From contig JBDXFZ010000146.1 in assembly GCA_039990395.1 (NCBI GenBank), positions 1,674,001 through 1,738,000 of the forward strand: a DNA stretch of 64,000 nt, in the 5' to 3' direction. Every line of letters starts with the position of its first letter. The first letter of the stretch is position 1. Made by a program: the position numbers and the translations under genes. Origin of the DNA: CALINF01 sp039990395 (GTDB taxonomy: Bacteria; Pseudomonadota; Gammaproteobacteria; Pseudomonadales; Halieaceae). The notes under the pieces are model-generated. The model saw nothing but the letters and a program-made list of their open reading frames with translations, did not search any database and was not told where the DNA came from. This document shows, one piece after another, positions 27,107 to 36,142 of the stretch.

Positions 27107-29440
27107 CTACCCCTCCGGCTGTGAGGATTTGAACACACGCACATAGTCAACCTCCATGCGGGTGGGAAATATGCTGTCGTCAATCGGGCCGCCGGCCCTG
27201 CCCCACCAACCGCCAACAGCGAGATTCATGATGAGGTGATAAGGATGGTCGTAGGGCCAGGCTGCCCAGCCAGCGCCTTCATTGATGTAGGAAAAATACA
27301 GGCTTCCATCCACAAACATATAAATAGCATCCGGTGTCCATTCCAGCGAATAAACATGAAAGGTCTTGTCTATGGCCGTAACCTCAATACTGCCTTTGCG
27401 CTGGTTGCGGTGCTTCGTATAGAAATCGCGATTGTGTACCGTTCCATGCACGCGGGTCATGTCATAGCCCACGTGCTCCATGACGTCTATTTCGCCAGAG
27501 TTGGGCCAGGCGTCACACCCTACACTGCCGTGCCCATCGTGACTGGAGTCACAGGTTGAGGCATAGCGATACAGGTCGGTAGGCAGCATCCACAGGGCCG
27601 ACCATGCCCCCTGCCCCGCAGCTGGTTTGGCGCGAAAATCTACTCTCCCATAGAGAAAATCGCCTTTCTTTTTGGATTGTATTCGCCCAGAGGTATATTG
27701 CGCGCCCTGATAATCTTCGCGATGCGCTTCCAGAATCAGCGCGCCATTTTCAACACGAACATTTTTCTGGCGATCGGTATAGGCCTGATTCTCACTGTTG
27801 ACCTTGCCCGCATCCCATATTTCGACATTCCACCTGGCGGGATCCGGTGCACCACTGTAGTTAAACTCGTCTGCCCAAACCATTTCCCAGTTGCGCCGAT
27901 CAGGCTGCTTTTTGCGCACGACCACACCACTAAGTAATGGCACACCGGCTATGGCATTAAACTGAATATCTAGCTGGCCATCGCGCACTATGATATCGGT
28001 AACTGTGCGCTTTACCGCTGAAAGGTGATTGTCTCCTCGTGCCAGGCGAACGTCCAATGCTTCGATCACCGTCTCGCCCTGCACCTGAACATCAAAGACC
28101 CGCTGACCAATCGCAATATTCTCAGGCTCGGCAAACTGAAACGTGATGTCGTAGGCGCCGTTAGCGATGGGGCGCTGTATGGTCAGATCACCGCTTCTGT
28201 AGCTCTGGTAGACAACGCTATCCTGCGCGCCCAATATGTCAGCTATCTTACCCACGCTGCCACCGCTGATCATTTCGTCGGCACGATATCGAACGCCATC
28301 TATAGCTGCATGCTCCTCGCCGCCGACATTGACCGCCCAAGTAATCGCATCGGTGTCATACCAAAGTCCCGGCGCTTGCCTACTCATGATTTGCTTTGGA
28401 GTGCGATCAACATTAAACAATCCCCAATGCTTCTCTGCACCCTGAGGTTTATCCGGATCACCTTTCCACGGTTCATCGAAAGCCTCAAATACAAAAACCG
28501 GTGTACCACTACGGGCTGACCAGCGGGCAAGCTCTGCTATATACCTGTGCTGATTTTCTTCATTGGCCTGTGCGCCAAACTCGACAGATTGTGTTGCCCA
28601 ACCTGCCTCCAGTATGACGATGGGAGAAGTGGGCAACGCCGCCTGCACTGCGTCGATATTTGCCACGGTATAGGCGAGCGCCTCGTCGATAGTCTTGTCT
28701 TCCCATACGGGATAAGTGTGCACCGCAATAAAGTCGAGCTCGGCCGCCAATGGTGCACCGTCACTTATCCACCAAGCGTAGTTCTCGGCAACCGTGACCG
28801 GTTGATCCACGTTGTGCTTCACCTGTCTTACATAGCTTATAACGCTATCGAGCGCTACCAGATGGTCGGTCCAGTCTACCAGCGCTTCATTACCAACATT
28901 AATCGCTATAACACTGTCTGAATACTCTCTGGCCAGCTCAATACCACGTTCAACTTCTGCCTGGTTTTTTCTTTGGTTGGCGTTGAGCTTGCTCTGCGGT
29001 ATTGGCTCCGTCAGCCACGCGCAGCCCTCATGATTGCTGATCTCCGCTTCCAGCCAAAGACCCAGCATGACCTTGATAGGCAATTCCCTATCGCGAATCA
29101 GCCGCAAAACAGTTGCCGTATTTTCGCCCGCGTCATATAGCCGAATTAGCTTGAAACCGTGATCCACCAGAATATCCAGATCCTCATTGATCTGCGCATC
29201 GGTAGGATTAATGGCACCCAGGCCACGATCCGGATGCTGCCCATCCCGAAAACCCGAGTAAGCGACAGCCAAAAGCTCTCCGTTGAGCAAAATCATATCC
29301 TGCTCATCGCTGGCGGCAGACGCTGCTGACGCAATCACTTCATCGATGCCAGCCGCACGTTCTACCGCAGTCGTGCCCCCTTGGTCTTCGCAGCCTAAAA
29401 GACACACCAGTAGTAATAATGTACCCAGTGTTCGATTCAT
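27107..29440 (-). CDS. GH17-malectin-GH16 multidomain beta-1,3-glucanase lipoprotein
   Basis: A 777-residue lipoprotein (lipobox C-L-L-G-C, Cys17). Domain 1, about 50-345, is GH17: acid/base E185 in I-N-V-G-N-E-A and nucleophile E278 in V-I-L-E-A-G-W. Domain 2, about 365-510, is malectin/CBM57-like (V-N-V-G-G-E). Domain 3, about 515-770, is GH16 laminarinase-type with G-E-I-D-V-M-E-H (E650, E655). GH17 and GH16 both cut beta-1,3-glucans, so one chain combines two endo-acting catalytic centres with a binding module. It is probably anchored in the outer membrane or periplasm and would start laminarin breakdown. A GH3 lipoprotein gene lies 239 bases upstream on the same strand. Confidence 0.93.
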   Translation of the reverse strand: MNRTLGTLLLLVCLLGCEDQGGTTAVERAAGIDEVIASAASAASDEQDMILLNGELLAVAYSGFRDGQHPDRGLGAINPTDAQINEDLDILVDHGFKLIRLYDAGENTATVLRLIRDRELPIKVMLGLWLEAEISNHEGCAWLTEPIPQSKLNANQRKNQAEVERGIELAREYSDSVIAINVGNEALVDWTDHLVALDSVISYVRQVKHNVDQPVTVAENYAWWISDGAPLAAELDFIAVHTYPVWEDKTIDEALAYTVANIDAVQAALPTSPIVILEAGWATQSVEFGAQANEENQHRYIAELARWSARSGTPVFVFEAFDEPWKGDPDKPQGAEKHWGLFNVDRTPKQIMSRQAPGLWYDTDAITWAVNVGGEEHAAIDGVRYRADEMISGGSVGKIADILGAQDSVVYQSYRSGDLTIQRPIANGAYDITFQFAEPENIAIGQRVFDVQVQGETVIEALDVRLARGDNHLSAVKRTVTDIIVRDGQLDIQFNAIAGVPLLSGVVVRKKQPDRRNWEMVWADEFNYSGAPDPARWNVEIWDAGKVNSENQAYTDRQKNVRVENGALILEAHREDYQGAQYTSGRIQSKKKGDFLYGRVDFRAKPAAGQGAWSALWMLPTDLYRYASTCDSSHDGHGSVGCDAWPNSGEIDVMEHVGYDMTRVHGTVHNRDFYTKHRNQRKGSIEVTAIDKTFHVYSLEWTPDAIYMFVDGSLYFSYINEGAGWAAWPYDHPYHLIMNLAVGGWWGRAGGPIDDSIFPTRMEVDYVRVFKSSQPEG

Positions 29441-29598
29441 ACTTACCCAACTTTTGCTCTTTGATTTTTTTAGTTGCTATGCTCATGCCGCGTTTGCAGA
29501 CATTGCCATATAACCACGTAAGTTTTTACCACCGAATCGCACTCTACAATGTCAATGCGGCATAAGGGACTTACAACGCGATAAAATTGCATTGCCGG

Positions 29599-29628
29599 GT
29601 TCTACCTGGCAATCAACACAGGTAGAAC
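29599..29628. other. Inverted repeat between GH3 and GH17/GH16 genes
   Basis: A perfect 10-bp inverted repeat GTTCTACCTG/CAGGTAGAAC with a 10-base loop. It lies between two minus-strand glucanase genes and has no adjacent T tract. It may be a terminator-like stem or an mRNA-stability element, or a regulator binding site; the sequence does not decide. Confidence 0.5.
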
Positions 29629-29679
29629 ACCTGCCAGGAAAATACTGGGCGCGTGTTATCTACTTCATTCGCTGACTAT

Positions 29680-31515
29680 CTAGCGGCCATATGTCATGCC
29701 ATAGCCATATTGATATAGGGGGTCATAGTTGGGGTCGCCCACGTTAACGGGAATCTGGTCGGCGCTACGCGGCCAGGAAAAGCCGAGCTTACCGCTAAAA
29801 TCATAGTCTCCAAACAATACCTCAGCCACACCCTGACCTTCAGATCCCGGCAGCCAGGCGGCAACAAAAGCCGCTGACTGATCAATCTGATCGCTAACCA
29901 GCAGAGGTCGACCCGAAATCAACACAGTAATCACTTTTGTACCTGCGACATGATAGCGTTTTATCAATGCGCGTTGTTCACTCGTTAAAACCAGCTCCGC
30001 TGCAGCTCTGTCGCCCTGACCTTCTGCGTACGGAGTTTCTCCCACCACCACGATGGCGACATCTGCATCACCATTGAATCCGCTGACCCCGGCATCAATT
30101 ACGTTGTCATGCCCGATCAGATTTCTTATGCCATCAATAATACTGGTTGCGCCATCGACAGGCCGCGCTGGATGACCATAGAGATCTGTATGTGCGCCCT
30201 GCCACTTCTTGGTCCAGCCACCACACTGGTAGGCAACGTTGTTCGCATGCGACCCTACCACTACAACTGACTGTCGCTTGTTCAACGGTAAAATTCCGGC
30301 ATCGTTCTTCAATAGCACCATAGACTCGCGAACTGCCTGTCTGGCGAGTCTCCGGTGCGCAGTGGAGCCCATAGAGTCAGCATACCGAGGCGAGCTCATT
30401 GGACGACTGAACAAACCCAGCCTCAGTTTCATCCTGAGGATACGGGTGACTGCATCGTCGATTCTAGCCATGGACACGTCACCACTCTCAACCAGCTCTA
30501 TCATCGCCGGCATGCTTGTTTTCCATGATTGGGCAAACATGAACACATCAAAACCTGCATTCAAACCTTCTTTGAGCGTGAGGCCACCGATATCTATTCC
30601 TTCCCAATCGGTAATCACCACTCCGTCAAAGCCAAGTTCATTTTTTAGTAGATCCGTCAACAGGGCTTTGGAACCGTGCACCTTCTCGCCATTTACGGAG
30701 CTAAAAGACGCCATAATCGAGACAACACCCAGATCTATTGCATCGACAAAACCCGGTAGGTGCATAGCACGTAGCTGCTTATCCGTGATGGTGGCATTGC
30801 CCCGGTCAACACCATCATCAACGGCCCCATCGGCAACGAAGTGCTTAGCAGTAGCGCCCACAGAATACGCAGCCGTCAAATCCTTGCCCTGATACCCCTT
30901 GACGAACGGCGTGGCAAACATCTGTTGCAGTGCCACGGTTTCACCAAACGACTCGAACGTTCGGCCCCAACGTATATTGCGCGCCACAGCGATAGTTGGC
31001 GAAAAGGTCCAACGCACGCCAGTGGCAGAGAGTTCTTTCGCGGTAAGCTGAGCAAGCTGCTCTGCAAGTTGCGGGTTGCGCGTCGCACCCAGGCCAATAT
31101 TGTGGGGCAGAATCACCGAATCACCGTCGAAATAGCTGTGTCCATGAACTGCATCGATCGCGAATACCATGGGAATACCCAATCGTGTCTGCAGTGCCTC
31201 GTTCTGATAGTCATCCGCAATAGATCGCCAGGCCTGTGTCGTTTTCAGATTGCCTTCGGGAATCAAACTGATGATCGTTCCGATACCAAATTGCCGCACA
31301 TCCTGTGGTGTGGCAGCGGCGATATCTGTTTGCACCATTTGACCGACTTTTTCCTCCAGCGTCATCGCAGCAACCAGCGCTGGAATATCTTCCTCAGTGG
31401 TGATCACCGGATTGCCACGAACGACCGCATCATCTGAATCCGTAACTACCGTGCAGCCGTAGCTCATGGCAATGGCGCACAACAGGATAGATCCACAAAG
31501 ACGCATGCTTGTCAT
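29680..31515 (-). CDS. GH3 beta-glucosidase, lipoprotein
   Basis: From the ATG at 31515 (M-T-S-M-R-L-C) the protein has 611 residues. The N-terminus is a signal ending at a Cys in M-S-Y-G-C, an atypical lipobox. The GH3 N-terminal barrel has the nucleophile Asp about residue 303 in V-V-I-T-D-W-E-G. The second domain is present but there is no C-terminal fibronectin III domain. It closely resembles the GH3 at 52162-54012 (shared G-E-T-P-Y-A-E-G and F-V-A-A-W-L-P-G-S-E-G-Q-G-V-A-E). It would trim glucose or short oligomers from beta-glucans in the envelope. Confidence 0.9.
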   Translation of the reverse strand: MTSMRLCGSILLCAIAMSYGCTVVTDSDDAVVRGNPVITTEEDIPALVAAMTLEEKVGQMVQTDIAAATPQDVRQFGIGTIISLIPEGNLKTTQAWRSIADDYQNEALQTRLGIPMVFAIDAVHGHSYFDGDSVILPHNIGLGATRNPQLAEQLAQLTAKELSATGVRWTFSPTIAVARNIRWGRTFESFGETVALQQMFATPFVKGYQGKDLTAAYSVGATAKHFVADGAVDDGVDRGNATITDKQLRAMHLPGFVDAIDLGVVSIMASFSSVNGEKVHGSKALLTDLLKNELGFDGVVITDWEGIDIGGLTLKEGLNAGFDVFMFAQSWKTSMPAMIELVESGDVSMARIDDAVTRILRMKLRLGLFSRPMSSPRYADSMGSTAHRRLARQAVRESMVLLKNDAGILPLNKRQSVVVVGSHANNVAYQCGGWTKKWQGAHTDLYGHPARPVDGATSIIDGIRNLIGHDNVIDAGVSGFNGDADVAIVVVGETPYAEGQGDRAAAELVLTSEQRALIKRYHVAGTKVITVLISGRPLLVSDQIDQSAAFVAAWLPGSEGQGVAEVLFGDYDFSGKLGFSWPRSADQIPVNVGDPNYDPLYQYGYGMTYGR

Positions 31516-31804
31516 CGATAAAATTCCGCAATAGTTTATCTGTGTGAGGCTAACGAACCGCACGTCGCGCGCTATTCTCCCATGAGAAACTTAGCATTGG
31601 CAAAAAATCGAACGTACTCTCACAGCAGGCGTGCAATGCTCAACAAATCGGATTAGCTGTCCGCTTTATCGCACATGACGTCTGCCTTAACGCAGGCTGG
31701 TTGTCTTTGATCGTCTTTGCGCTAACCTGACTGTTTGGCCTGATAATGCGAATGGTTTCCTGCACTAATCAGCCGGATTTTTTCCAGAAGAAAAAGGGGA
31801 CACC

Positions 31805-34800
31805 ATGCAACCACCTGCTGCTGAAAAAGGCGATGTAACTGGTAAATTCGTCACTCTTGCAGACGAGCGGTTCTACGCGATTCGAAACGTCGACAAAATG
31901 CCGCCCTTCTTTGTCAGTGTCGTCTCAGACAGCGATCACTGGATGTTCATTGCTTCCAATGGCGGCCTGACTGCAGGCAGAGTATCACCGGAAACTGCCC
32001 TATTCCCCTACATTACTGTCGACAAGATTTACGAAAGTATGGCGCATACGGGTAGCAAAACGCTCCTACGCGTTCACAGAGGCTCACTGAGGTACAGCTG
32101 GGAGCCTTTCAACACTGAGCAGGACGGCCGCTACACACTAACCCGCAGCCTGTACAAGAACACGCTCGGCAATAAACTATTGTTCGAAGAGGTCAATCAC
32201 GATCTGCAGATGGTGTTCAGGTACTGCTGGGTCAACAGTGATACGTATGGGTTTGCACGCCAATGTGAGCTGGAAAATATTGGGGAAACGCAATGCGACA
32301 TTGAATTACTGGATGGGATACAGAACATTCTTCCGGCTGGCACGCCCCTGTTTACCCAGACTTACTCCAGCTATCTGGTTGATGCTTACAAATGGAGTGA
32401 ACTGGAGGAAACGACAGGACTCGCTTTGTTCAGCCTTTTCTCTGGCATATCCGATCGCGCGGAGCCCTATGAGTCCCTGCGAGCTACCACGGTATTCTGT
32501 CTAGGCTTCAATGACTACAGGGTACTTCTATCTAGCGACCAGGTGGATGGCTTTCGCCATGGCAATGGTGTGGTTCAGGAGACGCACAAGCGCGGAATTC
32601 GTGGTGCTTACCTGGTAAATACATCGTTTTCGTTACAGGCGCTCGCCTCGAAAAGATGGCAGCAAGTGGCCAATATACAGCAGAGCCAAAGCGCATTGGT
32701 GCACCTAAACCAACAACTCCAACAACCCGAAGCAGTCGCGGAGGATATCGCGCGGTCTGTGGCTGCGGGGAGCGAGACTCTGTCGCGCATCATGGCCGCT
32801 GTTGACGGATTTCAGGTCACGAGTGATGAAGCGGTATCGGTACACCACTACGCCAACGTCCTTTTCAATACACTGCGAGGCGGAATCTTCGATGAACAAT
32901 ATGTCGTTCTGTCAAAGAACTTCAGCCGACATATCGAATTTTTCAATAGCGCTCTGTTTCAAATACATAAGCAGTTCTTGCACGCCCTGCCAGAGAAAAT
33001 CGATTGCATGCAATTACGGGATACCGTGCAGGAGCAAAATGATCAGCAGTTGATGAGATTAACTTATGAATACCTGCCTATTACCTTTGGCCGTCGGCAC
33101 GGCGATCCCAGCAGACCCTGGAACCAGTTCTCGATCAAACTGAAAGATGAGCAAGGCAGTCGACTATTGACCTACCAAGGCAACTGGCGCGACATATTCC
33201 AGAACTGGGAAACACTGCTCTTTAGCTACCCTGAATTTATCGAATACGTAATTGCCAAGTTTGTTAACGCCTCTACGGCTGATGGCTACAACCCCTACCG
33301 CATTACCAATGAGGGCATCGACTGGGAAGTGGAGGAGCCGGATGACCCCTGGAGCTATATCGGCTACTGGGGTGATCACCAGATCATCTATTTGCAAAAG
33401 TTGCTGGAGCTCTCTTCTAGGTTCCACCCGGATCGATTGAGTGAACTGCTACACGCGAAAGTATTCAGTTACGCCAACGTACCCTATAGGATCAAACCCT
33501 TCGACAACCTGCTCAAAGATGCCAAGAGCACGGTCGATTACAACCATGAACAGGCTTTGCAGATAGAGGAGCGAGTGGCTGAGCTGGGCGCCGACGGCAA
33601 GCTTCTGTTAAGCAATAGTGACACTGTCTATCAGGTGAGCCTGCTGGAAAAGTTACTGGTGCCATTGCTGAGCAAGCTGGGCAACCTCGTGGTAGACGGC
33701 GGCATCTGGTTGAACACCCAACGGCCGGAGTGGAACGATGCCAACAACGCGCTAGTGGGTCATGGTCTATCGATGGTAACTCTGTACTACTTGCGACGGT
33801 ATATCACGTTTCTGCAAAAGCTATTAGCCGATCAATCCGGTAAAGTCACTCTGTCCAAAGACGTAAGTCAGTGGCTGATCAAAACAGCAGACATCTTGAA
33901 GCGACTGCGTACCAAGCTCAATGGCAATCACATGAGCGGTTCTGATCGCTACGAAGTACTCAGGGAACTCGGGGAGGCAGCGAGCAGATATCGAGCGTCT
34001 ATCTATCAACAAGAATTTTTCTCCGCCACCGACACACTGGATGTCGCCCTTGTCACCGCTATGCTCAGTGACGCATTAGTAGCTGTGGATCAAACCATAG
34101 GGAACAATCAGCGTGAAGACGGCCTGTATCACGCCTACAACCTTCTGGATCAGCAGCGCGAAGCACTAGAGATCGATACGCTATACCCGATGCTGGAAGG
34201 CCAGGTTGCCGCTATGAGCTCCGGCGCTATAACACCCGCGCAGACTGTAGAACTACTCAACACCCTGTTTGACAGCGAGATATTTCGGCCCGATCAGCAA
34301 TCGTTTCTGCTCTACCCCGATCGCGAACTACCCCGGTTCTTGCAAAAGAACTGCGTGCCGGGTGACCAGGTGCAAGCGCTGCCACTGCTAACGACCATGT
34401 TGGAGAAGCAGGACAAGCGTGTCATAACGCAAGACAGCGCAGGTACCTACCGCTTTAATGCCGATATAACCAATGCAAAAGACTTAGATGCACGACTGGA
34501 TGAGCTGGAACCAGTCTACGATGCAACGCTGGAGGCATCTCGACAGGAGTTACTGGCGCTATACGAGCAGGTATTCAATCACAAGGCATTCACTGGGCGC
34601 TCGGGTGGCATGTTCGGCTTTGAAGGCCTGGGCAGTATCTACTGGCATATGGTGTCAAAGCTGTTGTTGGCAGTGCAGGAGCGTTTTTTCGCGGCTCGGG
34701 ATCAGTCAGCAGACGAAGCAACGTGTCGAGCGCTAGGGCATCAGTACTATCGCGTTCGCGATGGAATCGGTTTCAACAAAACGCCGACGCAGTATGGCGC

Positions 34801-35254
34801 ATTCCCTACCGACCCTTATTCACACACGCCGCTGCACCTTGGCGCCCAGCAACCGGGAATGACCGGCCAGGTCAAGGAAGAGATCCTGACGCGTTTTGGC
34901 GAGTTGGGGCTGCGTGTGAGCGAGGGTGCTGTGTCATTCGAGCCTGCCCTGCTGCGGCCAGCTGAATTCACATCCGGAAAACTGCCATTTCGCTATCTGA
35001 ATGTGAGTGATCAATGGGTTGAACTCACTGTGCCGGAGTCGGGCCTTGCGTTTACCTGGTGCCAATTGCCCTTTATCTATCGTCTTGACGACAATCAATC
35101 ACCGAGCCTGACACTTCATCTGGACAACGGTGAGTGCCAGACTCAATCAACGTTATCGCTACCAGCGGAAGTGGCTAACAATCTGTTTCAGCGCAATGGC
35201 AAGCTACGGATGATTGAGGTGGTGCTAAACTCCCCAATGTTACTCACCCACTAA
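31805..35254 (+). CDS. GH149/GH161-type beta-1,3-glucan phosphorylase
   Basis: A 1149-residue protein with no signal peptide, so cytoplasmic. The architecture fits the very large phosphorylases of GH149/GH161, relatives of GH94: an N-terminal beta-sandwich, a long helical region, and a catalytic (alpha/alpha)6 barrel with P-E-W-N-D-A-N-N-A-L-V-G, where D645 aligns with the GH94 W-N-D catalytic acid. Further motifs are D-G-L-Y-H-A-Y-N and G-G-M-F-G-F-E-G-L-G-S-I-Y-W. These enzymes cleave beta-1,3-oligoglucans with phosphate to glucose 1-phosphate. I favour GH149 because known members occur in Gram-negative bacteria; GH161 is the alternative. AAAGGGGACACC precedes the ATG. Confidence 0.82.
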   Translation: MQPPAAEKGDVTGKFVTLADERFYAIRNVDKMPPFFVSVVSDSDHWMFIASNGGLTAGRVSPETALFPYITVDKIYESMAHTGSKTLLRVHRGSLRYSWEPFNTEQDGRYTLTRSLYKNTLGNKLLFEEVNHDLQMVFRYCWVNSDTYGFARQCELENIGETQCDIELLDGIQNILPAGTPLFTQTYSSYLVDAYKWSELEETTGLALFSLFSGISDRAEPYESLRATTVFCLGFNDYRVLLSSDQVDGFRHGNGVVQETHKRGIRGAYLVNTSFSLQALASKRWQQVANIQQSQSALVHLNQQLQQPEAVAEDIARSVAAGSETLSRIMAAVDGFQVTSDEAVSVHHYANVLFNTLRGGIFDEQYVVLSKNFSRHIEFFNSALFQIHKQFLHALPEKIDCMQLRDTVQEQNDQQLMRLTYEYLPITFGRRHGDPSRPWNQFSIKLKDEQGSRLLTYQGNWRDIFQNWETLLFSYPEFIEYVIAKFVNASTADGYNPYRITNEGIDWEVEEPDDPWSYIGYWGDHQIIYLQKLLELSSRFHPDRLSELLHAKVFSYANVPYRIKPFDNLLKDAKSTVDYNHEQALQIEERVAELGADGKLLLSNSDTVYQVSLLEKLLVPLLSKLGNLVVDGGIWLNTQRPEWNDANNALVGHGLSMVTLYYLRRYITFLQKLLADQSGKVTLSKDVSQWLIKTADILKRLRTKLNGNHMSGSDRYEVLRELGEAASRYRASIYQQEFFSATDTLDVALVTAMLSDALVAVDQTIGNNQREDGLYHAYNLLDQQREALEIDTLYPMLEGQVAAMSSGAITPAQTVELLNTLFDSEIFRPDQQSFLLYPDRELPRFLQKNCVPGDQVQALPLLTTMLEKQDKRVITQDSAGTYRFNADITNAKDLDARLDELEPVYDATLEASRQELLALYEQVFNHKAFTGRSGGMFGFEGLGSIYWHMVSKLLLAVQERFFAARDQSADEATCRALGHQYYRVRDGIGFNKTPTQYGAFPTDPYSHTPLHLGAQQPGMTGQVKEEILTRFGELGLRVSEGAVSFEPALLRPAEFTSGKLPFRYLNVSDQWVELTVPESGLAFTWCQLPFIYRLDDNQSPSLTLHLDNGECQTQSTLSLPAEVANNLFQRNGKLRMIEVVLNSPMLLTH

Positions 35255-35320
35255 CTCAGCGACAGATACGGCAAAGTGCAACACACCGAGATCAAGATAT
35301 GACTGGCAGGCCCGAAACGC

Positions 35321-36142
35321 TTATCTCTCGCTAAGAAAGACCTTTATGTCCTGACGATAGTTGCGACTGACTTTGAGTTGCGCTCCGCACGCAAGAAAAA
35401 GCATGTATTCGCCCTTATGCAGCGGTGTGGACTTCACGATGCGGCTGAGATTAACCACCGTGGACCGGTGAATGCGCTTGAATACATCCGGATCCAACTT
35501 GGACATCAGGTGCTTCAGCGTGCTACGCAAGATCAACGTCTCGCCTTTTACGTGTATGCACATGTAATCACCGGCTGCGTCTACCCAGTCGATGTCGTCG
35601 ATATCGATCAACACGGTGCCATCATGATCCTTTATGGCAATTTTTCTGTCCGCCAGCTGTGCCTGCTCATTCTCCTGTGCAGCACTTTTGTTGCTTGTTC
35701 TGCCTGAAACTTTCTGAGCAATTTCGTCAATCGCACCCAGGACAGGCGACTTATGCTCAGCGCCATCGCGCTTGTCTTGCAATCGCTCCTGAGCTCTTGA
35801 TACCGCTCGCTGCAATCTCGTCTCACTGACCGGCTTGAGAATGTAATCCACTGCATGCAAATCAAACGCATCCAGCGCATACCGCTGATAGGCAGTGCAG
35901 AAAATAGTCAGCGGCATGCTATCGGACTGCAACTCTTTTACCACTTCAAAGCCATTCAACTGCGGCATCTGGATATCCAGAATCATCAAATCGGGCGCGA
36001 GCTTATGACAGGCGTCGATAACCTCGCGTCCATTTTTGCATTGCGCAATAACATCTACGTCAGGCACCTTTACCAATAACGCCTGTAAGAGTTTTAGCGC
36101 CAGCGGCTCATCATCTGCAATCAATACTCTCAATTTTCGCAC
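35321..36142 (-). CDS. LytTR response regulator (LytR/AlgR family)
   Basis: 273 residues from a GTG start. The receiver domain is at 1-120 with phospho-acceptor D56 in L-M-I-L-D-I-Q-M-P. A linker of about 60 residues, rich in charged and Gln residues, is followed by a LytTR DNA-binding domain (I-A-I-K-D-H-D-G-T-V and H-R-S-T-V-V-N-L). The start overlaps the 3' end of the kinase gene by 13 bases. Together they form a two-component system placed between phosphorylase and halogenase-type genes, so it probably regulates the glucan locus. Confidence 0.92.
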   Translation of the reverse strand: MRKLRVLIADDEPLALKLLQALLVKVPDVDVIAQCKNGREVIDACHKLAPDLMILDIQMPQLNGFEVVKELQSDSMPLTIFCTAYQRYALDAFDLHAVDYILKPVSETRLQRAVSRAQERLQDKRDGAEHKSPVLGAIDEIAQKVSGRTSNKSAAQENEQAQLADRKIAIKDHDGTVLIDIDDIDWVDAAGDYMCIHVKGETLILRSTLKHLMSKLDPDVFKRIHRSTVVNLSRIVKSTPLHKGEYMLFLACGAQLKVSRNYRQDIKVFLSER

